Source of the DNA: Gluconobacter wancherniae NBRC 103581
GTDB lineage: Bacteria > Pseudomonadota > Alphaproteobacteria > Acetobacterales > Acetobacteraceae
Reading direction: 5' to 3'
Assembly (NCBI RefSeq): GCF_007988885.1
Contig: NZ_BJUZ01000002.1
Coordinates: 682,001-746,000, forward strand
Length of the DNA stretch: 64,000 nucleotides
A program made the position numbers and the translations under genes. Positions 45,206-55,118 of the stretch are shown here, piece by piece. The notes under the pieces are model-generated. The model was given only the letters and a program-made list of their open reading frames with translations, searched no databases and was not told the origin of the DNA. The first letter of the stretch is position 1. Each line of letters opens with the position of its first letter.

Positions 45206-46003
45206 TTATGCCGGATTTTTCTCCGAAACTTTGTCAAGAGGTTGTGAAAGAAATAAATCAGCTGCCTCCACAGAGTTATCCACAGGATCGCGCGGAAGAT
45301 CATAGGTTGCGCACAACTCGTCCCAACTCTTTTCCAGTGCGGGAATGAATTCTTTCCTGTCTTTCGTCGCTGGGAGAGGCTTACCGATGACAACATTCAG
45401 GGTGCCTGGGTTCTTTCGCCATTGGCTGCGCTCCCAGAATAGACCTGAGTCCGTTACGACGGGAATTACAGGCACGGAAGCCTGTCGGGCGATGCCAACG
45501 ATTCCCGGTTGGATGGGATGACGTTCACCGGGCAGCGTGCGCGTTCCTTCAGGAAAAATGATGATGCCCCGCCCGTCTTCGTAAGCATCGGCAGTCGCTT
45601 TCATCATGCCGCGAAGCGCTTTGGCGCCATCACTGCGTTCGACAGAAATCATGCCGCTGAGAATCAGCATAGGCCCGACGAAAGGAATTTTGGTGAGCTC
45701 GCGCTTGATCACATAGGCCGGTCTGGGCAGCAAATTCATCCAGATGAAGCCGTCACAGAATGACTGGTGCTGGGACGCGATCAATACTGGCCCGATAGGG
45801 AGGTTTTCCCTGCCAACGACATTAATCCTGATACCGCAGATTTTCCCGAGCCCTGCCAGAACGGCTTTGGACCATAATTTTGCATAGCGGAGCGCCAGAT
45901 TCCGTCTCCCCGAGAGGCGGATAGGCAGAGCCCCGATTCCCATGACGATCGTCAGCAGCAGTAGGTAGGCGTTAAACAGCAGGCCACGGAAAATGCTCAT
46001 CAT
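45206..46003 (-). CDS. 1-acyl-sn-glycerol-3-phosphate acyltransferase-like (PlsC family)
   Basis: A protein of about 265 residues with an N-terminal membrane helix. The HX4D acyltransferase motif is HQSFCD, the second block IIIFPEGTRTLPGERHP, and the pocket motif SVPVIPVVTDSG. It acylates lysophosphatidic acid or a related lysophospholipid in membrane lipid synthesis. The frame extends to a TTG at 46039; ATG 46003 or 46000 is more likely, although no clear ribosome site is seen for either. Confidence 0.87.
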   Translation of the reverse strand: MMSIFRGLLFNAYLLLLTIVMGIGALPIRLSGRRNLALRYAKLWSKAVLAGLGKICGIRINVVGRENLPIGPVLIASQHQSFCDGFIWMNLLPRPAYVIKRELTKIPFVGPMLILSGMISVERSDGAKALRGMMKATADAYEDGRGIIIFPEGTRTLPGERHPIQPGIVGIARQASVPVIPVVTDSGLFWERSQWRKNPGTLNVVIGKPLPATKDRKEFIPALEKSWDELCATYDLPRDPVDNSVEAADLFLSQPLDKVSEKNPA

Positions 46004-46067
46004 GGCTTTGTGCAGACCAGAAAACGCGCTTGCAGACAAGAGAGCGTTAACTGGAAGTGCTGCTTGT

Positions 46068-46661
46068 TCAGTGTTGGCTCAGCCCGTCAGTTCCGTCTGG
46101 AAGGCCGGTCAGGAAGCTGAGTTCAGCGCCAAGGAATTTACTGTATTCCCGGAGCAGTAGCCATATTGTTGGTCGGGACAGAGGGGAATCCAATGCCGGA
46201 GGAACAACCGGGTAAGGAATAAGAGTGAGGTCCGGGTCTGTGCGACTGATTTCAAGCAGTGCACGGCGCATATGATATCCGGCCGTGACAATCAGCAGCT
46301 TATGAAGCTCGTGAGTGTGCGCCCAGTCCGCTGTTTCATGGGCGTTTCCAATTGTGCTGACTGCGCGCCTTCCGAGTGTGATTCGTGCAGAAAGCGATTC
46401 TGGCAGGGGCTCCTGGCCCACTTTTGAAAGGTGATGCAGCGTGACATGGGGCCCCACCCCTGAAATCAGCAGCAACTGACCGTAGCCGCCTTTCAGAAGG
46501 GACACTGATGCATCGATCCGGGATTGTCCGCCTGTCAGGACGACGATGCCATCGCAGACAGGGGCAACAGGAGGTGGGGTGCGGGCATCCATGACGAACC
46601 AGACAAACCCTGCTGCCCAGAGTGCGACGCTGATCAGTATCAGGGCAAGCAGGCGCTTCAC
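46068..46661 (-). CDS. YdcF/DUF218 family membrane protein
   Basis: A 197-residue protein with an N-terminal membrane helix (LLALILISVALWAAGFVWFV). A DUF218 domain follows: CDGIVVLTGGQSRIDASVSLL, then LIVTAGYHMRRALLE. Members have been linked to cell-envelope processes (the ElyC/SanA group), without a settled reaction. It overlaps ftsX by four bases (ATGA, 46658-46661), so it is made together with the division ABC transporter. Confidence 0.87.
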   Translation of the reverse strand: MKRLLALILISVALWAAGFVWFVMDARTPPPVAPVCDGIVVLTGGQSRIDASVSLLKGGYGQLLLISGVGPHVTLHHLSKVGQEPLPESLSARITLGRRAVSTIGNAHETADWAHTHELHKLLIVTAGYHMRRALLEISRTDPDLTLIPYPVVPPALDSPLSRPTIWLLLREYSKFLGAELSFLTGLPDGTDGLSQH

Positions 46662-47557
46662 GGCAGGCGTCGTAGCCAGACAAGCACGACGCTCTGTGCC
46701 GTCAGCCAGCCAAGAAGTGCAGCCAGGAAGGGGAGTGAGGCCAGCATCTCAAGGAGAGAGTGTGGGAGCACGGACAGCGTAGCACTCCACGCTGCGAGCG
46801 TGTCAGCGGGAGGTGGCGGCTGAGCATTCTGGTCTTGAAACGGCGCGAGCAGGCGCGCGAGAAACATGAGGATGGGAGCGAGCGCGCCAAGCCCCATGAT
46901 GCCACCCAAAAGGCTGAGGCCAGCGGCTCTACGCGCGATTTTTCCAGAGATCTGTCTGTCCGTCGCGCCAATGGCGTGAATGATTTCGACGGCTCTGCGC
47001 TGTGCGGAGACAGAGCGTCTTACGGTAATGCCGACCGAAAGTACGGCAACCGCTGCAATCAGGCTGACTGCTAGCCAGGCACACCCTACAAGGCTACGCC
47101 CCAGACGCTGCAACCGGATGCTCCAGCGCATATCTTCTTCGATGATGGCTTCGGGAAACAGGGCATGGACGACAGCTTCAAGGTCAATGCCATGTTCATG
47201 CCGCACGATAAGAACGGTGGGTAAACTGAGGGCGGGTGGTTTTCCAGCCTTGTCGTCGGTTTCGCCAAGCCATGGAGCCAGCAAGCTACGCACTTTTTCC
47301 GGTGTTAAGAGCTTGGTATCCGTAACGCCAGGGGTCTCGTGCAGGGTTTTGAGCAGGTGGTCCGTTCTGCTTTGTGCGTGATCGGCATCGGTGGGGATTT
47401 CGATTGTCGCCGAGCTTTGGGCAGCAGTATTCCAGCTTTCGGCCAGCGCCTGAATTCCTGTGAGGCCTGCTAGTGCAAGGCCCGCAAGCATGGTCATCAA
47501 TGCGACGAGAACCGGAAGACTCCCGGATCGAAGGCCGGGTGAGATGGGACCACTCAT
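46658..47557 (-). CDS. ftsX: Cell division ABC transporter permease FtsX
   Basis: A 299-residue permease with one helix (about 15-40), a periplasmic loop (about 45-160), then three helices. The family segment RRAVEIIHAIGATDRQISGK is present. With FtsE it controls peptidoglycan hydrolase activation at the septum. It overlaps both neighbours by four bases. Confidence 0.92.
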   Translation of the reverse strand: MSGPISPGLRSGSLPVLVALMTMLAGLALAGLTGIQALAESWNTAAQSSATIEIPTDADHAQSRTDHLLKTLHETPGVTDTKLLTPEKVRSLLAPWLGETDDKAGKPPALSLPTVLIVRHEHGIDLEAVVHALFPEAIIEEDMRWSIRLQRLGRSLVGCAWLAVSLIAAVAVLSVGITVRRSVSAQRRAVEIIHAIGATDRQISGKIARRAAGLSLLGGIMGLGALAPILMFLARLLAPFQDQNAQPPPPADTLAAWSATLSVLPHSLLEMLASLPFLAALLGWLTAQSVVLVWLRRLP

Positions 47558-48222
47558 GCGAAGTCCGATCTGTCGAGAGTGCCATTGCGCAGATTTATGG
47601 ATGGCGCCGGTGCTTCCCGCACGAGCATTTCGTTATGGGTCGCAACAATAACTGTCGTTCCCATTTCCACCAGTTGCTGAAAGGTAAAGAGCAGCCTTCG
47701 TGCCTGCGACTCTTCCAGGGCATTTGTAGGTTCGTCTGCGAGGAGCAGGGAAGGGCGACCGATTAGTGCGCGGGCAATTGCGACGCGTTGTTGTTCCCCG
47801 CCAGAAAGTTCGCGGGGGGAATGCCGTGCAAGCCTTGCGACATCGAGCCATTCGAGAACTGAAAATGTTTCCTGCTCGATTTCGTCTTTTTTTGCGCCAC
47901 GGAGGCGAAGTGGCAATGCAACATTGTCAAAGACGCTCCATTCACCAATCAGCCGGTAATCCTGAGGGACAAAGCCAATCCGACGCCTTAATTGCGTGAG
48001 CGAGTTACGCCGTGCATTGGTGACGGAGGTTCCAAGAATACTGAGTTTTCCGCCAGAAGGCTGTTCCCCGAGCGTGAGGAGTTTCAGAAAGCTTGATTTG
48101 CCCGCACCGGATGGCCCGAGGAGCCATCGGAAGCCGCCCTGTGGGACGTCTAGTGTCAGTCCGTACAGGATGGGTTTTCCCGTCCCGCGAGGTTGCATGG
48201 ACACGTTGTCGAGGCGGATCAT
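47554..48222 (-). CDS. ftsE: Cell division ATP-binding protein FtsE
   Basis: A 222-residue ABC ATPase. Walker A is LLGPSGAGKSSFLKL, the signature LSGGEQQRVAIARAL and Walker B PSLLLADEPTNALEE. First gene of the leftward division/envelope unit; divergent from the zinc-ribbon gene at 48356. Confidence 0.95.
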   Translation of the reverse strand: MIRLDNVSMQPRGTGKPILYGLTLDVPQGGFRWLLGPSGAGKSSFLKLLTLGEQPSGGKLSILGTSVTNARRNSLTQLRRRIGFVPQDYRLIGEWSVFDNVALPLRLRGAKKDEIEQETFSVLEWLDVARLARHSPRELSGGEQQRVAIARALIGRPSLLLADEPTNALEESQARRLLFTFQQLVEMGTTVIVATHNEMLVREAPAPSINLRNGTLDRSDFA

Positions 48223-48355
48223 GGCCCGAACTTCACTTCAGGATGTATGGCGTTCACCGTTCATTAACTATTTTTCAGCATATTGCGTGAAAAAGGAAGA
48301 GCCTGGAAAGAATGTCCCTGCTTTCAGGTGTTTCGCAAGTCCAAGGAGCGATTAC

Positions 48356-48829
48356 GTGCGCCTCGAATGCCCCCATTGTCATGCTGTCTTCGAGGTTCCT
48401 GAAGTTCTGCTTGGTAAAGCAAAGAAGTTTCGTTGTGCCAATTGCGGCGAGACATGGGAACCCGGTGACGTGGAAGCGGCTGAAGAGCAGTCTGTTTTGG
48501 AGCCAGAGGAACCTGCATCATCGGAGCCAGCAATGTCTTCTGGTGCAAGGCAGCTCTGTTCTGGCTTTGAAATGTCTTCGAAAGCGGCACATGATATGTC
48601 TGACCGCAGCGTCGTCGCAGAGCGTGAAGGGTTTGGCCAGCTTCGTTCCCAGAGAACGAGGAATGGAAATGTTTCTGTGGGCGACGAACAACCAGTGAAG
48701 CCCGTGGCGATGATTGGCAGCAAAGGCTCCTGGGCCGTAGCATGGTGCTGCAGCGTGGTGATTGTGGCGGGAAGTGGCGCTGCCCTGTGCCGCTGGTATG
48801 GCGTTTTTGGGCATATGTGGCCGAAATGA
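48356..48829 (+). CDS. MJ0042-type zinc-ribbon protein with a membrane helix
   Basis: A 157-residue protein starting at a GTG with AAGGAG seven bases upstream. Residues 4-37 form the zinc ribbon: ECPHCHAVFEVPEVLLGKAK, then FRCANCGETW. An acidic, low-complexity linker follows, then one helix near the C-terminus (AWCCSVVIVAGSGAALCRWY). Genes of this type next to ftsEX are recurrent in Alphaproteobacteria. The role is unknown; the ribbon would be cytoplasmic. Confidence 0.83.
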   Translation: MRLECPHCHAVFEVPEVLLGKAKKFRCANCGETWEPGDVEAAEEQSVLEPEEPASSEPAMSSGARQLCSGFEMSSKAAHDMSDRSVVAEREGFGQLRSQRTRNGNVSVGDEQPVKPVAMIGSKGSWAVAWCCSVVIVAGSGAALCRWYGVFGHMWPK

Positions 48830-48834
48830 GCCAT

Positions 48835-48854
48835 TAGCCGCCTCTCAGCGGCTA
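48835..48854. terminator. Hairpin between convergent genes
   Basis: TAGCCGC, loop CTCTCA and GCGGCTA form a perfect 7-bp stem, six bases after the zinc-ribbon stop and seven before the stop of the leftward gene. There is no T-run, so efficiency is uncertain. Confidence 0.5.
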
Positions 48855-48861
48855 CCGCCTG

Positions 48862-49272
48862 TTACATGTTGCGGGCAGCGAGTGCTGAAATCGTGGCACC
48901 AATAGCGGCGATGGCCATCAGCAGGAAGCCGTCAAAAATCAGCGATGCGGGAGTGAGCAGGTGGCTGCCGATCTGGAGCTGATAGGGAATCGTGCTGGCA
49001 ACGTGGTTCATGATGTCGCGGGCCTGCGGATCTGCGTTGGCAGCACTCGTGGTAATCGCACCGACGATGTGGGGCAGGATATACCAGCCAATCCCCAGAA
49101 TCAGGAGAAGCGGTGCAAGCAGTTCTGCGATTTGCTGAACGAAATAGAACGCAAAATAACTGATCGACCACATGCCGGTTCGGATCAGAGCGCCCACCGC
49201 GATGGGGCCTTTTGCGTCGTCGCGCGTGCCTATGAGACGATCCGCAACATGACGGGGGGGCTGCATATCCAT
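48862..49272 (-). CDS. Hypothetical membrane protein
   Basis: A 136-residue protein without a family I recognise. It has two or three hydrophobic helices (APLLLILGIGWYILPHIVG; ASLIFDGFLLMAIAAIGATI) separated by a polar loop of about 30 residues. The N-terminal 30 residues are polar and probably cytoplasmic. It is divergent from the histidine-kinase gene with a 119-bp gap, and convergent with the zinc-ribbon gene. Confidence 0.72.
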   Translation of the reverse strand: MDMQPPRHVADRLIGTRDDAKGPIAVGALIRTGMWSISYFAFYFVQQIAELLAPLLLILGIGWYILPHIVGAITTSAANADPQARDIMNHVASTIPYQLQIGSHLLTPASLIFDGFLLMAIAAIGATISALAARNM

Positions 49273-49391
49273 GATACGACTTCCAGTAATCCGGTGTCGG
49301 GGGTTAGTCTTCGCCCCTTAGATAAGTCGGACGAACGCTCTGGTCCCGACTAGCTGCAAGAGACCGTCAATGCAAACTTTCCAGTGTTCCC

Positions 49392-51212
49392 ATGCCGTTT
49401 TTTGAGGCCGATTATCACGCTGTGATGCCAGAAACACCCAAAGTGTTGCTGGTTGAGCCCGATGAGGTTCATTCCCGCCGAATCTCCCGTGTCCTCTCGC
49501 GGCAGGGGTTTTCCGTCGTGCGGTCCGTGAGTGGTGAAGCGGCGCTTGTCGCGATTGAGCGCTCGATCCCTGATCTGGTTGTTGCCTGCTCCGACTTGCC
49601 GGGCATGACGGGGGGACAGCTCGCGCGCAGATTGCGTCTGGACGCCCTAACGCGGACAATTCCCATTTTGATGCTGACGCAGGATGCGTCTGCGGGCCTT
49701 GAACGTGAGGGGCTGGAGAGTGGCGCAGACGCTTATATCTCCAAGTCCGCGCATCCAGACCTTCTGGTATTGCGTATGCGCGCGTTGCTGCGTGAAGGAC
49801 CGGAGCTCGTGCCGGTGGATGAGGCTGCCCGTCTTCGTCGAGCAAGAATTGTCATTGTGAATTCCCCGCGTAATGACGACGGCGATGATGAACTGTCTGA
49901 TGATGCGCCGGAGACGACCCTTGGAGAGTTGCTCTGGCGGGACGGTCACACTGTTACGTCCATAGAGCGCTCCAATGATCTGATTGAAGGCGGATGGCTG
50001 CGTGGTGCGGATGCGCCTGACTGTCTGGTGATCGAACTGGGAAGTGGGCGGGAGGATCTGGAGTTTTGCCGGTTGCTGGATGCACGCCGACAGGTTGTGC
50101 TTGAAGCCGGCGGTATTCCTTTCCGGACACTGGGAATAGTTGAGGCTGCGCGATTCAGGCGGCAGTCATCCGGAGAATTTTTTGAAGCCGGCATCGATGA
50201 TTTGGTGCCGAGTGACATCGCTCTGGAAGCTTTGGCGCTACGGATCAGAACGCTGGCGCAGAGGCGCATGGCGCAGGACGAGTTCCGCCAGCAGGAAATA
50301 GAGCGTCAGCAGAATGCGCTTGCTCTTGAGGCTGCAAGAGCCAAGGCGGAGATGGCCGAGGCGCTTTCTCAGGCGAATACGGAGCTGGCCCGAACCAATG
50401 CCCAGCTGATACAGGCGCAGGCCAAGCTGGTTCACACGGCAAAAATGGCGTCACTGGGAGAGCTGGTCGCGGGCATTGCGCACGAAATCAACAACCCGCT
50501 CGCGTTTACGATTGCGCATGCAGATACCGTTTCCCGTACGCTCCGGAGTCTTCGCGCACTGGAGGGATCAGACGAAGCAAACGCCCTGACCGAGAAGGGG
50601 GCTGCGCGTCTCGATTCGATGAAGCTGGGTCTTCAGCGTATTCAGAATCTTGTGCTGAGCCTCAGGCGTTTTTCGCGTCTGGACGAAAGTGCGTTTCAGA
50701 AAGTGGATGTCCCCGCGGCACTGGAGACGGCACTTGCACTGCTTGCTCATAAGCTTGGCAAGGGCATTGAGGTGCTCAGGGATCTGCAGGCGCCTGTGCA
50801 TCTGGTCTGCCAGCCTGCTTTGTTGAATCAGGTGGTGATGAACATCGTCTCCAATGCTGCGGATGCATTGGCGGATACGTCTGCTGAACGTGAGCGGCCG
50901 CAGGGCCGAATAGTCATTTCGTCTGTGATGGAAGACGGACGGTATGAAATCACGATTGCCGATGATGGACCGGGTCTGCCTGTTGATCTGCGTGCGCGGG
51001 TTTTTGAACCTTTTTTCACTACCAAACCCGTTGGAACCGGCACGGGGCTTGGGTTGGCTATTGCCTATGGGGTGATGGAAGCTCATGACGGGACCATCGA
51101 AATTACGGATGCCAATTTGCCGGATGGGCGTGGTGTGGGGGCATGTTTCCGCCTGAGCATTCCCGTTCGTATGACTGAAGAGGGGCCGGTTGCGATCGGT
51201 CGTCCATCATGA
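49392..51212 (+). CDS. Histidine kinase with two N-terminal degenerate receiver domains
   Basis: A 606-residue cytoplasmic protein without membrane helices. REC1 (about 17-135) keeps the acidic start VEPDEV and Lys in AYISKSA, but the phosphoacceptor position is Cys66 (VVACSDLPG). REC2 (about 150-290) has Glu215 at the equivalent place (CLVIELGSG) and no Lys. A coiled coil (about 290-350) leads to HisKA with His364 in VAGIAHEINNPLA. HATPase follows, with NIVSNAADAL, DDGPGLP and TGTGLGLAIAYGVM boxes. The kinase part appears active. It overlaps the next kinase gene by four bases. Confidence 0.9.
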   Translation: MPFFEADYHAVMPETPKVLLVEPDEVHSRRISRVLSRQGFSVVRSVSGEAALVAIERSIPDLVVACSDLPGMTGGQLARRLRLDALTRTIPILMLTQDASAGLEREGLESGADAYISKSAHPDLLVLRMRALLREGPELVPVDEAARLRRARIVIVNSPRNDDGDDELSDDAPETTLGELLWRDGHTVTSIERSNDLIEGGWLRGADAPDCLVIELGSGREDLEFCRLLDARRQVVLEAGGIPFRTLGIVEAARFRRQSSGEFFEAGIDDLVPSDIALEALALRIRTLAQRRMAQDEFRQQEIERQQNALALEAARAKAEMAEALSQANTELARTNAQLIQAQAKLVHTAKMASLGELVAGIAHEINNPLAFTIAHADTVSRTLRSLRALEGSDEANALTEKGAARLDSMKLGLQRIQNLVLSLRRFSRLDESAFQKVDVPAALETALALLAHKLGKGIEVLRDLQAPVHLVCQPALLNQVVMNIVSNAADALADTSAERERPQGRIVISSVMEDGRYEITIADDGPGLPVDLRARVFEPFFTTKPVGTGTGLGLAIAYGVMEAHDGTIEITDANLPDGRGVGACFRLSIPVRMTEEGPVAIGRPS

Positions 51213-53140
51213 TCTGGAACTCTGCCGAAGAACGGCCTTCAATTCTGCTGGTCGATGATGAGGAGGAAATTCTCGTTGCCCTGACGGATCTGCTGGAAGA
51301 CCAGTATGACATCCTCTCGACAACGGACCCTCTGCATGCCCTGGAGATTCTAAGGGCTCATCCAGATATCGCGACCATCATTTCTGATCAGCGCATGCCT
51401 GGTCTGACAGGCGACCAGCTTCTTGCGAAGGCCCGGACGTTTTCGGATGCACGAAGCATCCTGCTGACGGGCTACGCGGATCTGGATGCTGTGGTTTCGG
51501 CGCTCAATCAGGGGCAGGTGCAGGCTTATGTGCACAAGCCATGGGACTCTGATGCCTTGCGCCCGCTTGTTGGGGAGGTCACGCAGCATTGTCTTGCACA
51601 GAGGGCATTGCGGACGGAGCAGGCTTTGCTTCGGGGATTGATGGAGGCGCTTCCAATAGGTCTCGTTTTTTCCGACGCGCAGGGACGCTGTATCCGCAGT
51701 AATGTTCGGAACCGGGCGGAAGTCGCGGGTGAAGATGAACTGACGCATTATCCCCGGCAATTGCGCTCCAGAATTAGAGAGATGCGCGAAGAGGTTGCCC
51801 GGCAAGGTCATGACGAGCAGATTGTTGCCGAGGAAATTCCCGATGTGGATGGGAAGGGCGGGGTCCAGACCCGTTGGCATGAGGTAACGCGGCTTGCTCT
51901 GGCCTGGCCGCAAGGAGCTCCATCGTCGGAGGCATGGCAGGTCTGCATGGACCGCGATGTTACAGGGCGCGTTCTGATGGAGAGCCGTCTACGGCAGGCT
52001 GACAAGTTGCAGTCTCTTGGCACGCTGGCAGGCGGTATAGCTCATGATTTCAATAATCTGCTGGCAGCGATTTCAGGCTCTTTGGAGCTGCTGGAAGACG
52101 TCACCGACTTCGATGAAACGGGCCGAAATCTGCTGAAAAATGCTGTGGATTCTGCGCAGCGCGGGGCTGTCCTGACGCGCCGTCTTTTGCAGTTTGGCCG
52201 CCCGCGTGAGGCACGTCTGGCGCCTGTGAAGATCGACGGGCTGCTGCATGATCTTCGTGATCTTCTGGCCCAGAGCCTGAAAAGACGCGACGGGGGCGCT
52301 GGCAAGGAAAAGCTGGCATGTGCGCTTTGTGTCAAGGATATGCCTGAGAACGTTCCGGATATCTGGTCTGACCCGGATCAGCTGGAAATGGCGCTTCTCA
52401 ATCTGTGTGTGAATGCACGTGATGCCATGCCGCATGGTGGGCATGTTACGATCGAGGCTCGGGTGGTGCCGCAGCGGATGAAGGACCTGCCTGTGCAGTG
52501 TTCATCGTCTGTTGCTGTTGCGTTGGATGTTATTGATCAAGGTGAGGGCATGTCTCCTGAGGTCATGAAGCGCATCTTTGATCCGTTTTTCACAACGAAA
52601 GAGGTTGGGCGGGGCACCGGGCTGGGACTTTCGGGTGTCTATGGGTTCGTAAACCGGAGTTATGGTGAGGTGCTGGTGGAGAGCACGCCGGGGAAAGGAA
52701 CGCGCATGACGCTTGTTCTGCCTGCCGCTCTGCAAAGCGCACCCCCTGCAGTCAATCCGCGCAAAATTGAAGAGCGTTCTGCAGCGAACTCCACTCAGGC
52801 GCAGAAAATTCTGGTTGTTGACGATGAGGATCCCGTCAGGCTCGTTACCGAAGGCTTTTTAAAGCTTGAAGGGCATGACGTTGCTGGGGCTTCGTCCTTG
52901 GAGGAGGCTTTGGCCAGTGTCGATGAACGGGGTGCGTTCGACGTCGCTGTGATCGATGTCAGAATGCCGGGGCATGACGGGGTGGCCTGTGCGGAAGCGT
53001 TGCGCCAGATCTTGCCTACGCTGAAAATATTGTTTGTTAGCGGTCATACTGGCGACGTCCTGGCGCGTGGGCTTGCAGATGCTCTGCCCAAACCGTTCAC
53101 ACAGGAAAGTCTGCGGCTGGCTCTGGCGCGTCTGGACTAG
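51209..53140 (+). CDS. Hybrid regulator: receiver-PAS-histidine kinase-receiver
   Basis: A 643-residue soluble hybrid. REC1 (about 11-125) has ILLVDDEEE, Asp60 in IISDQRMPG and Lys in YVHKPWD. A PAS-like segment follows ([15 protein letters not shown]). HisKA carries its His in [14 protein letters not shown]; the HATPase boxes include [10 protein letters not shown] and [15 protein letters not shown]-terminal REC has [11 protein letters not shown] and Asp in [13 protein letters not shown]. All phosphotransfer residues are intact. It starts in an ATGA overlap with the preceding kinase; the two probably work as one relay. There is no DNA-binding output domain in either protein. Confidence 0.92.
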   Translation: MIWNSAEERPSILLVDDEEEILVALTDLLEDQYDILSTTDPLHALEILRAHPDIATIISDQRMPGLTGDQLLAKARTFSDARSILLTGYADLDAVVSALNQGQVQAYVHKPWDSDALRPLVGEVTQHCLAQRALRTEQALLRGLMEALPIGLVFSDAQGRCIRSNVRNRAEVAGEDELTHYPRQLRSRIREMREEVARQGHDEQIVAEEIPDVDGKGGVQTRWHEVTRLALAWPQGAPSSEAWQVCMDRDVTGRVLMESRLRQADKLQSLGTLAGGIAHDFNNLLAAISGSLELLEDVTDFDETGRNLLKNAVDSAQRGAVLTRRLLQFGRPREARLAPVKIDGLLHDLRDLLAQSLKRRDGGAGKEKLACALCVKDMPENVPDIWSDPDQLEMALLNLCVNARDAMPHGGHVTIEARVVPQRMKDLPVQCSSSVAVALDVIDQGEGMSPEVMKRIFDPFFTTKEVGRGTGLGLSGVYGFVNRSYGEVLVESTPGKGTRMTLVLPAALQSAPPAVNPRKIEERSAANSTQAQKILVVDDEDPVRLVTEGFLKLEGHDVAGASSLEEALASVDERGAFDVAVIDVRMPGHDGVACAEALRQILPTLKILFVSGHTGDVLARGLADALPKPFTQESLRLALARLD

Positions 53141-53204
53141 CTGTAAGGGGTTCCAGCGCAGGGGCCTCTTGCGTCTGCGGCTGGCACTCCCATCTTCTGG
53201 TGTG

Positions 53205-53783
53205 ATGTCTTACCAAAACAACTCCCATGATCCGGTCGGCTGGCATGGCACGACCATTCTCTGTGTACGGCGGGGCGCGCAGGTCGCCATGGCTGGCGAT
53301 GGACAGGTTTCCCTTGGGCCGACGGTCATCAAGGGGAATGCCCGGAAGGTCCGTCGGATCGGTCCTGGTGGCAACATCTTGGCTGGCTTTGCTGGTGCGA
53401 CGGCAGATGCCTTCACGCTTCTGGAGCGTCTGGAAGCAAAGCTCGAACGTCATCCGGGACAGCTCGAACGCGCTTGCGTGGAGCTTGCAAAAGACTGGCG
53501 AACCGATCGTTATCTGCGTCGGCTGGAAGCTATGATGGCGGTGGCGGATGAACATCGCTCTTTTACCCTGACGGGAAATGGAGATGTTCTGGAGCCTGAG
53601 GACGGCATTGTGGCTATTGGTTCCGGCGGAAATTATGCGCTGTCTGCTGCCAGGGCGTTAATCGATATTGATGGCATGAGCGCTGCGGATATTGCGCGCA
53701 AAGCAATGCGGATCGCTGGTGATATCTGTGTCTACACTAATTATTCCGTGACGATGGAAACGCTAGGCGAGGAGAACGTCTGA
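53205..53783 (+). CDS. hslV: ATP-dependent protease peptidase subunit HslV
   Basis: A 192-residue threonine peptidase forming the proteolytic core of HslUV. Mature HslV begins with Thr; here the catalytic TT of [10 protein letters not shown] follows about 15 residues ([15 protein letters not shown]), a longer propeptide than in E. coli, which has only Met. [20 protein letters not shown] is typical. ATG 53205 is chosen for family length; the frame extends to 53034 inside the previous gene. The stop overlaps the hslU start (TGATG). Confidence 0.95.
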   Translation: MSYQNNSHDPVGWHGTTILCVRRGAQVAMAGDGQVSLGPTVIKGNARKVRRIGPGGNILAGFAGATADAFTLLERLEAKLERHPGQLERACVELAKDWRTDRYLRRLEAMMAVADEHRSFTLTGNGDVLEPEDGIVAIGSGGNYALSAARALIDIDGMSAADIARKAMRIAGDICVYTNYSVTMETLGEENV

Positions 53784-55105
53784 TGGATGTCCCTAACTTT
53801 CGTCCGGGCGAAATCGTCGCGGAACTTGATCGCTTCATTATCGGGCAGAATGATGCCAAGCGCGCAGTCGCCATTGCAATGCGCAACCGGTGGCGCCGGG
53901 CGCAACTCGCTGAAGTAATTCGTGACGAAGTCGTTCCAAAAAATATTCTGATGATCGGCCCGACGGGCTGCGGAAAGACCGAGATCGCAAGGCGGCTGGC
54001 GCGTCTGGCTCAGGCGCCGTTCCTCAAGATTGAGGCGACCAAGTTCACGGAAGTTGGCTATGTCGGGCGCGACGTGGACAGCATTGTGCGGGATCTGGTG
54101 GAGGTTTCGATCAATATCCTGCGCGACGTACTGCGGAAAGACGTTCAGGGAAAAGCGGAAGAGGCCGCTGAAAACAGACTGATCGAGGCTCTTGTCGGCG
54201 AAAAGGCATCTGCTGACACCAAGGTGAAGTTTCGCCAGATGCTGCGTGATGGTGCGCTGGAAGATAAGGAAATCGAGCTTCAAATCACCCCTGATCCGCA
54301 AGGGGGTGGAGAAAAGGGCGCAGGCGACTTGCCGGGTTTGCAGCCAGGGCAGGTTATCAATTTCAATGACATGGTGAAGGGCTTCATGAACCGGATGCCC
54401 AGCCGGAAGAAGCTGAAAGTATCCGTCGCGCGGGAGCAGCTTATTCGGGAGGAGGCAGACAAGCTTCTGGATGATGAGGCGCTCAAGCGCGAGGCTGTTG
54501 CCCACACGCAGGAGCATGGAATTGTTTTTCTTGATGAGATCGACAAGGTCTGCGCGAATTCCGAACACGGAACGCGGACGGGGGATGTCTCGCGTGAAGG
54601 TGTGCAACGCGATCTTCTCCCTCTGATCGAGGGCACGACGGTCAGCACAAAATACGGCCCCGTGAAAACGGACCATATCCTGTTCATTGCCTCGGGTGCT
54701 TTCCACATTGCGAAGCCTTCGGATCTGCTGCCGGAGCTTCAGGGGCGGTTGCCGATCCGCGTTGAACTGTCAGGCCTTACCCGCGATGACCTGAAGCGTA
54801 TCCTGCTGGAGCCCGAGCACTCTCTCCTCAAGCAATATATTGCTCTGATGCAGACAGAAGGGGTGGCGCTGGAATTCAGTGAGGACGCCGTGGATGCACT
54901 TGCGGAATTGGCCGCAGATATCAACGAGCGTGTCGAGAATATTGGCGCACGCCGTCTGGCGACTGTTCTGGAGCGTCTTTTGGAAGACATTTCGTTCTCT
55001 GCGTCCGAGCGTAATGGCGAGGTGGTGCGGGTGACGGCTGCGGATGTTCGTGACAAGGTGGCGCCGCTTGCCCGCAAGGGCGATCTGAGCCGGTTTATCC
55101 TGTGA
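53783..55105 (+). CDS. hslU: ATP-dependent protease ATPase subunit HslU
   Basis: A 440-residue AAA+ unfoldase. Walker A is [17 protein letters not shown], Walker [12 protein letters not shown], and the pore segment [12 protein letters not shown]. An I-domain (about 110-240) and the C-terminal SRFIL tail, which docks into HslV to open the gate, are both present. Co-translated with hslV through a one-base overlap. Confidence 0.97.
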   Translation: MDVPNFRPGEIVAELDRFIIGQNDAKRAVAIAMRNRWRRAQLAEVIRDEVVPKNILMIGPTGCGKTEIARRLARLAQAPFLKIEATKFTEVGYVGRDVDSIVRDLVEVSINILRDVLRKDVQGKAEEAAENRLIEALVGEKASADTKVKFRQMLRDGALEDKEIELQITPDPQGGGEKGAGDLPGLQPGQVINFNDMVKGFMNRMPSRKKLKVSVAREQLIREEADKLLDDEALKREAVAHTQEHGIVFLDEIDKVCANSEHGTRTGDVSREGVQRDLLPLIEGTTVSTKYGPVKTDHILFIASGAFHIAKPSDLLPELQGRLPIRVELSGLTRDDLKRILLEPEHSLLKQYIALMQTEGVALEFSEDAVDALAELAADINERVENIGARRLATVLERLLEDISFSASERNGEVVRVTAADVRDKVAPLARKGDLSRFIL

Positions 55106-55118
55106 CGGAGATCTGAGT

